Positions 1 through 6,731 of a stretch of DNA of 64,000 nucleotides are shown here, piece after piece. This stretch comes from Acidobacteriota bacterium. Its GTDB lineage: Bacteria; Acidobacteriota; Holophagae; Holophagales; Holophagaceae. The notes under the pieces are model-generated. The model was not told where the DNA came from and searched no databases. It saw only the letters and a program-made list of their open reading frames with translations. Position numbers and translations under genes: made by a program. The stretch covers positions 30,536 through 94,535 of the forward strand of contig JACPYP010000030.1 of the NCBI GenBank assembly GCA_016195985.1, read 5' to 3'. Each line of letters opens with the position of its first letter. Position 1 is the stretch's first letter.

Positions 1-309
1 TCCTGCGCCCAGGTGATCGTGGAATACGCCATGGAGAACTTCCAGGCGGACGCCTCGCTGGGATCCCACTTCTTCCACAACGTGACGTCGCTCAACATCG
101 GCTACTTCACCGTGCCCTACCCCCGGGGCAGCAGCCTCCTCGACTGGGACTGGCTGCGCCAGCAGCCCGAAGTCTCGCGCTCCGGCTGCCTCGTCCACAG
201 CCGCCTGGAAGAACCCGTCCACATCGTCATGGACGGCCGCCGCAGCGCCTCCGCCATCTTCAAAAAGGTGCCGAAAGCACCGCAGCCCCTGCCGGAGGAG
301 TTCCTCTAG
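1..309 (+). CDS. PEP/pyruvate-binding domain protein, C-terminal fragment
   Basis: Only the last ~102 codons lie in the window; the frame is open from base 1 and ends at the TAG at 307-309, so the start is off the left edge. The segment GSHFFHNVTSLNIGYFTV resembles the end of the PEP/pyruvate-binding (PPDK N-terminal-like) module found in large bacterial signalling or phosphotransfer proteins related to PEP synthase. That family binds ATP and transfers phosphate to pyruvate or a related substrate. The catalytic part is not visible, so the specific enzyme cannot be named. Composition is GC-rich like the chromosome core, in contrast with the AT-richer DNA that starts right after the stop codon. 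Confidence 0.6.
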   Translation, partial: SCAQVIVEYAMENFQADASLGSHFFHNVTSLNIGYFTVPYPRGSSLLDWDWLRQQPEVSRSGCLVHSRLEEPVHIVMDGRRSASAIFKKVPKAPQPLPEEFL

Positions 310-376
310 CGACATCGGGCAGCCAACTTGTCCGCCCAACGCCCGAAAGAGCCGAAAACACCAACATCAGGCTGCC

Positions 377-447
377 ATAGAAATTCGGGGTGGGTCAGAG
401 GTCCGACCTTCCACATCCGAACTGCGATAGAAATCCGGGGCGGGTCA
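377..447. repeat. two imperfect 21-bp direct repeats, 50-bp period
   Basis: Positions 377-397 and 427-447 carry nearly the same 21-bp sequence (19 of 21 identical, core ATAGAAATYCGGGGYGGGTC). They lie in the non-coding stretch between the PEP-binding-domain gene and the giant-gene remnant. The function is unknown. They may be left over from a small duplication at the boundary of the accessory region. Confidence 0.5.
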
Positions 448-495
448 CCTTTACCCAGGACTCTCACTATCCTTGGTATAGAAGTGGGGAGGATG

Positions 496-1165
496 TCAAT
501 CTCGCGTCTGAACATTTCCGGGTTGCCAATCCTCTAGGGGGACCATAATTCCACTACCGCTGTCGATCATTTGTTGGGTGAGGTCCAGAGGGTTCGCAAA
601 GGTGCATGCCCCATCCCACAATAGCTGCCTCACATCACCAGGGAACCCAAGGCCGTAAGACTGGAGATAGAGGCCCGAATCTTTCAAGGATCCCCCTCGG
701 AACATCCGCGAAAGCATTGCTTCCATATCCTGGCGAGCGTCATAGATCCATTGGGCCAGATCGGTCCTGGCAGCCGCTCGATCAGGCGTGTTTGTCGCGG
801 CACGAGCATGGGTCAGGAGATTTTGAACAGTGGTATTCATGAATGTTCCACCCGATTGGGAGGGACTTCCATTTGCCCCGAGCGTGACACCCAAGTCTTC
901 GGGTCTGTATAGTCCTTTCGGGCGATTTGCAGGTATGGAATCAAGTACTGATCTCTAAAATCGCCACCGTTCACCCCAGGAGCATCTTGGCCTGTGAATG
1001 CTTGGTGTCCGGGATGGAACATGTCGATTCGATCCCCGGTGAAATGTTCCCTTCCGTGGCCGGTATTTCTTCCGTGCTCAAGCGTGAGACATCGCGCTTC
1101 TCCTGGGAAGCAGCCTGATCCCTCCTGAGCCGACCCGCCAGGGTGCTCCGCTCCCTGGCGCAAGG
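496..1165 (-). pseudogene. decayed C-terminal piece of a giant Ig/Kelch protein copy
   Basis: Two overlapping minus-strand frames (837-1259 and 496-894) together resemble the C-terminal ~200 residues of the giant protein at 5094-12985. The upstream piece carries DRIDMFHPG and GGDFRDQYL, matching TMLDMFHPG and GSDFRDSHI in the intact copy. The downstream piece carries DRAAARTDLAQWI, matching the DPAARARLTNWI region. The match switches frame near 840-890, so a continuous product cannot be made. No signal peptide, Ig or Kelch part remains. The piece from the ATG at 840 could still be read as a 114-aa protein, but a weak ribosome site and the broken homology favour a relic. The left limit of homology (near 1165) is approximate. 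Confidence 0.6.
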
Positions 1166-1257
1166 ATTCCATCCTTTTCGGCTCCTTATTGCCTGTCCAA
1201 CCTCTGAGGAGGACGAAATAGGATGTCCGTGGAAGGGCTCGACACATTCGAGCTATC

Positions 1258-1450
1258 AAAGACCGCAGAGATTCAACGCATCGCTGTCCCCGTGATAACC
1301 GGGGGGGCTCACGACCGGGACAAACGGCAGGGAAGGAACAACAGAAAAGGGCCGCGAGGTCGTTTCTGGAACTGCCGAACTAAGGGGAGGTCTTCTCTCG
1401 AACACCGGCAGTGGCGTTGGTGGAAAGAATCTCTGAGCTCAACCAGTAAT
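1258..1450. repeat. ~0.2-kb direct repeat, copy 1
   Basis: This intergenic stretch closely matches 2613-2819. Shared blocks include GGCTCACGACCGGGACAAAC followed by GGCAGGGA, and TTCTCTCGAACACCGGCAGT followed by GGCGTT. Both copies lie just downstream of a minus-strand Sel1 gene. On the minus strand the right edge of this copy reads LRPITG-stop, comparable with the last codons of the second Sel1 protein (PPRSITH-stop), so it probably contains the tail of a lost Sel1 gene. No open frame is conserved between the copies. Confidence 0.7.
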
Positions 1451-1464
1451 TGGTCTTAAAGTGC

Positions 1465-2259
1465 CTACTTGGTTTGACGGGAGTGGATCGGATAAATGGC
1501 CGTTTCATCATCACCACAATACTTGGCCAGCAGGTCGATCCATTCCTGAGCCTTTGCTTTATCTCGCGGCAAACCTATCTTGGACTCGCCATAAATATAG
1601 GCGCGGCAAATCAAGTGAAGCGAAATGCAATTACCAGAGAGTGCTTGCTTTTTTACCAGCTCAAACCCTTCTGTTCTTTCAGAGATCGAATCTCCAGATT
1701 CAAATAATGCCAAAGCCAAATTAAGAGGCGCATCAGGATGCCCAGCTTGGGCCGCACGGCGAAGCCAGTAAATCCCTTCGTTGTTTTTTGAAATATCGAG
1801 ATTTGAGAATGTTCGATACTCAGCACCCAATACATACATGGACTCCACATCTCCTTCCTTGGCCCATGACAGCAGATGCTCATGAGCCTGTTGGATCCGG
1901 TCCTTGTGGCTCACAATCCGAGGTGCAAGCATGAGTTTAGTTCCCGTCGGAGCAATCGCCGGTACCTCTTCCTTAGCAAGTCTGAAAAGTGAAGGGCCGT
2001 AACCGAGCTCTGCCGATTTAGATAGCCACCTTCGATATTCCTCATTACTAAGGTTTCGAGATTTTTTTAAAAACTGGAACATGGCCCGAGGATCGCCTGA
2101 TTCCGCTTGGTGGCGAACTTGGGCCAGTTCTTGCGGAGATGGAGTGGGAAGCCCCTTGCTTTGTGCCTGGGCATATCCAATAACCAAAGTCAAAAAAACT
2201 ACTACCAAACCTAATTTCAGATAGTGATGATTTCGCTTCAATGCCATTTTTTGGGTCAT
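1465..2259 (-). CDS. Sel1-repeat exported protein 1
   Basis: The 264-aa product has a hydrophobic N-terminal segment (LKLGLVVVFLTLVIGYAQA) that looks like a signal peptide. Sel1-like repeats follow, of the pattern A-x2-G-x-P-x-A-x2-L (for example RAAQAGHPDAPLNLALALFE). Sel1 repeats are alpha-helical solenoids that mediate protein-protein contacts, often in the periplasm. The start at 2259 is supported by a GGAGG element upstream; a longer frame reaching 2352 is less likely because it runs into a probable relic of the giant protein's tail. The gene is a distant relative of the Sel1 genes at 2807 and 4091, but its C-terminus differs and looks recombined. Partner and function are unknown. Confidence 0.75.
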   Translation of the reverse strand: MTQKMALKRNHHYLKLGLVVVFLTLVIGYAQAQSKGLPTPSPQELAQVRHQAESGDPRAMFQFLKKSRNLSNEEYRRWLSKSAELGYGPSLFRLAKEEVPAIAPTGTKLMLAPRIVSHKDRIQQAHEHLLSWAKEGDVESMYVLGAEYRTFSNLDISKNNEGIYWLRRAAQAGHPDAPLNLALALFESGDSISERTEGFELVKKQALSGNCISLHLICRAYIYGESKIGLPRDKAKAQEWIDLLAKYCGDDETAIYPIHSRQTK

Positions 2260-2260
2260 C

Positions 2261-2365
2261 TCAGTAGGCCTCCATTCTCCCTTGGGGACGCATGTGCATG
2301 TGGTTGTCATGAACACCACTATCATCAGCCTGGATGGATCTTCGAATGACACCCCCTATCGTGGC
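2261..2365 (-). pseudogene. possible relic of the giant protein's C-terminal tail
   Basis: Read on the minus strand and ending at the stop at 2261-2263, this frame gives SGVHDNHMHMRP, comparable with the intact tail DHIHTNHLHLFLKK at the end of the giant gene. It sits directly upstream of Sel1 gene 1, the same place that the intact tail holds relative to Sel1 gene 3. The match is short, so this call rests mostly on position. Confidence 0.35.
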
Positions 2366-2529
2366 CGGTCTTTGGGCCGAAATACCACCTCAAAAATGCA
2401 TCCATTGATCGTCCAATCGGGAAACTGGCGGACGCACAAGTACGCCCTTGTTTCCCTTCAGCCGCATCAACCATTGACCAAAAATGAGCGAAAAGAAGGC
2501 ATCTTGAGCACACGGAACCGGCCCACCCC

Positions 2530-2570
2530 TCCGGCATCGTGCCAGGAAATGTGCCTGGCACGATGCCGGA
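2530..2570. repeat. perfect 17-bp inverted repeat
   Basis: Arms at 2530-2546 and 2554-2570 are exact reverse complements (TCCGGCATCGTGCCAGG) with a 7-base loop. It lies between Sel1 gene 1 (start at 2259) and the end of Sel1 gene 2 (2807), in a gap of about 550 bp without other coding signal. No T-run follows on either strand, so it is not a typical intrinsic terminator. It could be a transcript-stabilising hairpin or a dispersed palindromic element. Confidence 0.8.
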
Positions 2571-2612
2571 ACACGGGGTGTCCGTGAACCATTCCGACTT
2601 ACTCCAACTTTC

Positions 2613-2819
2613 AAAGGCCGCATAGATTCAGCGAATCGCTTACGCCCGGCCATGAGCCACCGTGAACACGGGGGGCTCACGACCGGGACAAACGGCAGGG
2701 AGAAAAACAGAAAAGGGGCCGGGGCCCCTTTTCTGAAGCTGCCGGAATGAGGAGGGGGCCTTCTCTCGAACACCGGCAGTGGCGTTTGTGGGAAGAATCT
2801 TTGGGCTCAATGAGTAATG
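2613..2819. repeat. ~0.2-kb direct repeat, copy 2
   Basis: This is the partner of 1258-1450. The copy reaches into the last codons of Sel1 gene 2 (stop at 2807-2809). It includes a GC palindrome (GGGGCCGGGGCCCC near 2715) that is changed in copy 1. The placement implies that the 3' end of a Sel1 gene and its downstream flank were duplicated as one unit. Confidence 0.7.
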
Positions 2820-3784
2820 GACCTTGGTGGTATCTGCAGACAGTCATGTTCCGCAGCGTCACCAATGTTTTGACACTCAAGGAGGTATTTCAAAACCGCA
2901 GCTTTTCCTGCGATAGCGAAGGCCTTGTCCCACCACTCCCAGGCCTTAGTTGCATCCTTTCGTAATTTCTTCTGTCCTTCTGGACTCCAATCCCATCTCG
3001 GATGTATTGAATGTGGCCAGGAACCATACGCATAGGCGGCTCCGATATCAGCCATCGTTGGCCAATATCCCATCTGAACCAACTTCATCGAGAGCTCCCA
3101 ACCTTCTTTCTGCGCTATTTCGTGTGCTTCCCTAGAATCTCCGGTCGCTCCCATTCGCAACCGCTCAGATAGCTCAATCATTGCCTCAATGGATCCATGG
3201 GAAACCGCCTTCCTGAGCCAGGACTCACCTTCTTCGTTTGTTACCAATATTTTCCCAGGCGTCTTTGTCTCGCCAATGAGTTGAGGAACATGGGCCAACT
3301 CAATCATGGCGTCAGCATCTCCGGCCTCAGCCTGTGGCCGCAATGTATCATAAGCCCTTGTAACCCATCGATTTCGCTCTTCTCGATTTGAAACCTGAGA
3401 CACCATGCTCAGCATGGCTGGAGCGTAGCCGCCCTCGGCGGCCCTCCGGATCCACGTTTTCCCTAGTTCCTCTTCGCTTCCTGGACCAGGAATTGATTTA
3501 CGCAACTTGGATACTCCTAAAAAATGCATGGCTTTATAGTTACCGGCTTGTGCCAAAGGTAGCAGCTGCTTCTGAACCTCATCTGTTTTGAACGGAGCCA
3601 CCGCCCCCCAACGTTCACAGACGCGGTTTGCTTTTACCATCGAAAGGACATCGCCATTGTGTCCGCCCTCTATCATCTGCTTCGCAGACTGAGGCAATCG
3701 AAAGATATCTTCATCTTTCTTTCCCTGGGCACTCGAGACCAACACACAAGTGCAAATCATCCATAACCACTTGATTTGATTCAT
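2807..3784 (-). CDS. Sel1-repeat exported protein 2
   Basis: The 325-aa product begins with a likely signal peptide (MNQIKWLWMICTCVLVSSAQG); the Cys pair could also suggest lipid attachment but is not a clear lipobox. Several Sel1-type repeats follow, such as RRAAEGGYAPAMLSMVSQV and AVSHGSIEAMIELSERL. A GGAGG site precedes the ATG at 3784. The protein is a clear paralog of the next gene (4091-5062): the two share the order of repeats, the GTGPGSGxE-type loop and the terminal CxQIPPxxxxx-stop. A relic of the giant protein's tail lies just upstream (3821-3935). It is probably periplasmic and its partner is unknown. Confidence 0.8.
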   Translation of the reverse strand: MNQIKWLWMICTCVLVSSAQGKKDEDIFRLPQSAKQMIEGGHNGDVLSMVKANRVCERWGAVAPFKTDEVQKQLLPLAQAGNYKAMHFLGVSKLRKSIPGPGSEEELGKTWIRRAAEGGYAPAMLSMVSQVSNREERNRWVTRAYDTLRPQAEAGDADAMIELAHVPQLIGETKTPGKILVTNEEGESWLRKAVSHGSIEAMIELSERLRMGATGDSREAHEIAQKEGWELSMKLVQMGYWPTMADIGAAYAYGSWPHSIHPRWDWSPEGQKKLRKDATKAWEWWDKAFAIAGKAAVLKYLLECQNIGDAAEHDCLQIPPRSITH

Positions 3785-3820
3785 GACACGGCCTCCAGCA
3801 GTAATTGCGAATTTTGGTTC

Positions 3821-4090
3821 TTATTTGTTAAGAAAAAGATGCAAATGATGAGTATGGCTGGCATCGCTTAATGCCGAGAACCTTGATTGAAAACTCAATA
3901 AGGTTTCGCCAAGCCTCAAATTCAATCCTCCGCCCGCAATCGAATCAAAGGCTGGATTCCCTGATAAAATTTCAAATGTCCTCAAGAGTGTCGACACTCG
4001 ATGTGACGATCACGGCGGCGGGGCCCTGATAAGCACCGTTCGTGAGGCTGGTTGCCTTCATCTCATAGGTTCCAGGGAGAATCCTTGGGT
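3821..4090 (-). pseudogene. internally deleted relic of the giant Ig/Kelch gene
   Basis: Two pieces are readable on the minus strand. Bases 3972-4090 give PGTYEMKATSLTNGAYQG followed by AAVIVTSSVDTLED, which matches the last Ig-like repeat before the Kelch part of the giant protein (GEYRVVATSAAN and IVLVTGSVDPLND). Bases 3821-3935 give QSRFSALSDASHTHHLHLF followed by LNK-stop, which matches the giant protein's extreme C-terminus (QPRFYAWTDHIHTNHLHLF, LKK-stop). The Kelch part and most of the C-terminal module are missing between them, so this is a copy collapsed by internal deletion. It lies directly between Sel1 genes 3 and 2, in the order expected of a duplicated giant-Sel1 cassette. Confidence 0.7.
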
Positions 4091-5062
4091 TCAACGATTA
4101 CTTGGTTTTGGTGGAATCTGCTGGCATTCATCCTTCTTAGCATCACCTAGTGCATGCCCCTCCAATAAATATTTCATTACCGCTTCCCTGCCAGCAACCG
4201 CAATGGCCTTGTCCCACCATTCCCAAGCCTTGGCAGGATTGGCTCGCAGTTTTTCCCCATCCGGTCCGAGTTCCGTCGGTTTCCAATTAGAATCTGGCCA
4301 AGTTCCATACGCGTATATGGCTCCAATATCCGCCATTGTTGGCCAATGCCCCATGGCAATTAGTTTCCGGGAAAGCTCCATGCTTTCCTGGCGACCGGCC
4401 AGCGTTTCCTCCCGAGAATGTCCCCGAGATCGGCGCAAGCGTTCAGCCAGCATGATCATCGCGTCAATCGATCCACGATCTACAGCTCTTCGAAGCCATT
4501 GGTTTTTTTCTTGGTTGGAAAGCAAGGGTGTGCCTAGATGCTTGGCATCTCCCAATAGGTAGGGAACATCTTGCAGCTCCAACATGGCTTCCACATCACC
4601 GGATTCGGCTTTCGGAAGCAGGGATTCGTAGGCGCGTTTGATCCACTGATTCTGCTCTTCTGGGCTGCGCACCTGCGACACCATGTTGAGCATGGCAGAA
4701 GCATGCCCCGCCTCAGCAGCCCGCCGGATCCAAACCCTCCCTTTTTCTTGGCCACTGCCAGGCCCCGGCTCGGCGTGACGAACCATGGAGATGCCCATGG
4801 CCCACATGGCCTTGGGGTCACCAGACTGAGCTAAGGGGAGCAGCGCCCTTTGCACCAAGGCGGGTTCAAATGGCTGTTTTACCCTCCATGCCTCGCACGC
4901 ATGATTCGCATCAACCATGGCGAACCCATCACCCTTTCGGCCCTGGGCCACCATTTGCAGCGCATGCTCCGGCACCTTCTCCCGGCTCTCAGTTTTCTCT
5001 TGTGGAGCGCCGCTCCAAAGCACACATGTGCACATAATCCCAAGGAATGTCGATCCTCTCAT
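4091..5062 (-). CDS. Sel1-repeat exported protein 3
   Basis: The 323-aa product starts MRGSTFLGIMCTCVLWSG, a short signal peptide with a possible lipobox-like Cys. Sel1-type repeats follow (RRAAEAGHASAMLNMVSQV, AVDRGSIDAMIMLAERL). The start at 5062 is chosen because AGGAG lies just upstream; a longer frame to 5188 would overlap the giant gene. It begins about 30 bp after the giant gene's stop, so the two are probably cotranscribed and this is the intact version of the giant-Sel1 cassette. It is the closest paralog of the gene at 2807-3784. It may bind or help export the giant protein, but that is inferred from position only. Confidence 0.82.
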   Translation of the reverse strand: MRGSTFLGIMCTCVLWSGAPQEKTESREKVPEHALQMVAQGRKGDGFAMVDANHACEAWRVKQPFEPALVQRALLPLAQSGDPKAMWAMGISMVRHAEPGPGSGQEKGRVWIRRAAEAGHASAMLNMVSQVRSPEEQNQWIKRAYESLLPKAESGDVEAMLELQDVPYLLGDAKHLGTPLLSNQEKNQWLRRAVDRGSIDAMIMLAERLRRSRGHSREETLAGRQESMELSRKLIAMGHWPTMADIGAIYAYGTWPDSNWKPTELGPDGEKLRANPAKAWEWWDKAIAVAGREAVMKYLLEGHALGDAKKDECQQIPPKPSNR

Positions 5063-5093
5063 GACTGGGTCTCCTGACTGGGAATGAGATCTT

Positions 5094-6731
5094 CTATTTT
5101 TTAAGAAACAGGTGGAGGTGGTTGGTGTGGATGTGATCAGTCCATGCATAGAACCGTGGCTGGAAGGAATTTGCGTCTGTTTCACCAATACCCAAATTCA
5201 AATCGACTCCATTCGCAACAATCGCGGGCTCGCTTTGGTCATCGTAGATTTCGTAGGAATCGCAATGCCCCCTTAATAGCAACTGGTAGATCTGATTGCC
5301 ATCATTGACCCACTTCTTGCGCAGGAGCTGGTTTGCATTCGTTGGATCACTCTTTTTCAAAGCCGACGAACTGGCCCAGGTTGGATCATCCGTCGGTGCA
5401 CTATAAATAGTCAGATAATCCCCCAGCACCCTCGTCACCATATAGATGGCCACGTCCCGTCGATACCCATTTATGGTCGGAAGTTGGTTGAATATCGCAG
5501 CCAAGTTGGTTCTGGCCGCGTTAATCCAGTTGGTCAAACGCGCCCTGGCCGCTGGATCTCCGTTTCTTGCTGCTCGTAGATCACCGTAAATGTGCGAGTC
5601 TCGGAAATCGCTCCCACTGCCAGGCATGTCTGCATCCACATAGGAACGATAGCCCGGGTGGAACATATCAAGCATGGTCCCATCCAAATGGTTTATGTGA
5701 TCCCCTTTTTTCCCATTTTCCAGCGAAATATCATTCACGGGTCCGACCAATTGTCGATTTGAAGTCACCCATTGAAATGTCATGTAATCGCACCATTTAT
5801 CGTTATCCCAAGTTGGCATATATGAATTCTGGAACCATTGAGCTGCCGACCATAACCCGGTCGTTCGTACTGTTATGGACGAGCTAAAGGGCTGGGACGA
5901 GACCTTAATCGCGGCATTATTACCTGTGGCTCCAAATATCTGGAAGTCATAAGAAATTTGGCCACCAGGCGGTAAGGTCACACCTTGAGTAATGTCCAAT
6001 CCATATGGAACGGAGGACATATTTCCCACATCTGCCGAAAAGGTAACTTGGACAGAATAGAATTCAACTCTACCTCTTGTTGATTCGTGAGCATCTGCCC
6101 GTTGTTGAACAGCGTTGATCCAATTTGCCGCCCAATTTACTGAGGTACTCCCGACATTGTCCGGAAGTGTTGTTGCGTCGATTTGATGGAACACGCCTGT
6201 GGCGGTCGGAGTAAGCCCAGTTCGTGCCTGACGAGTGAGTACGCGCTGCCTGGTCGTTCCTACAACCAAATCAACGCTGATGTCCGTGATATTGAACTCC
6301 CGTGTAGGTTTCAAAACCGCGAGGATGAATGATCGTTGACTGCTATTCATAAATGTCGGTAAGGGTGGCGCACCCGCATCTGCGAGCCCAAAACCAAATG
6401 GGAGTGGAACGCTAATGAAGGAATATAGCGGCACATCCGATCTGCCGCCATTCGGCTGAGTCAGCTGCGCCAACGTCACTTCATTTAGAGGATAGGCTGC
6501 AAATACGTTCGAGGAGGGGACGGAAACCATTCCAAAGAACGTTGACCAAAGACTTGAAATCGAATCAGCAGCGGCAGCCTTGTTAGCCGCCGTCTTCAAC
6601 TTTCCGTTTCCGACCAGAGATGCCTGAGCAGCCGGTGCATCAGTGGTGATCTGAATTCCGGTGATAAACACATTCCCGTCTGGCTGTAACGCGAGCTTTG
6701 GATCTTGGAGCCCGTAACCGAGATCATCCAT
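5094..6731 (-). CDS. C-terminal part of giant Ig/Kelch protein (frameshifted)
   Basis: This open frame is the continuation of the giant gene 6596-12985 after a one-base shift. Read upstream of its first ATG, the same frame gives ETELYDPDTNTWRVMDDLGY, a normal Kelch-type strand that continues the propeller encoded upstream, so 6731 is not a true start. The remaining ~500 residues form a module I do not recognise. Its conserved points are LDGTMLDMFHPGY, GSGSDFRDSHIYGDLRAA and a histidine-rich end, DHIHTNHLHLFLKK. Related pieces occur as relics at 496-1165, 3821-4090 and perhaps 2261-2365. The composition is AT-richer than the Ig-coding part. The stop at 5094 lies about 30 bp before Sel1 gene 3. 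Confidence 0.75.
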   Translation of the reverse strand: MDDLGYGLQDPKLALQPDGNVFITGIQITTDAPAAQASLVGNGKLKTAANKAAAADSISSLWSTFFGMVSVPSSNVFAAYPLNEVTLAQLTQPNGGRSDVPLYSFISVPLPFGFGLADAGAPPLPTFMNSSQRSFILAVLKPTREFNITDISVDLVVGTTRQRVLTRQARTGLTPTATGVFHQIDATTLPDNVGSTSVNWAANWINAVQQRADAHESTRGRVEFYSVQVTFSADVGNMSSVPYGLDITQGVTLPPGGQISYDFQIFGATGNNAAIKVSSQPFSSSITVRTTGLWSAAQWFQNSYMPTWDNDKWCDYMTFQWVTSNRQLVGPVNDISLENGKKGDHINHLDGTMLDMFHPGYRSYVDADMPGSGSDFRDSHIYGDLRAARNGDPAARARLTNWINAARTNLAAIFNQLPTINGYRRDVAIYMVTRVLGDYLTIYSAPTDDPTWASSSALKKSDPTNANQLLRKKWVNDGNQIYQLLLRGHCDSYEIYDDQSEPAIVANGVDLNLGIGETDANSFQPRFYAWTDHIHTNHLHLFLKK

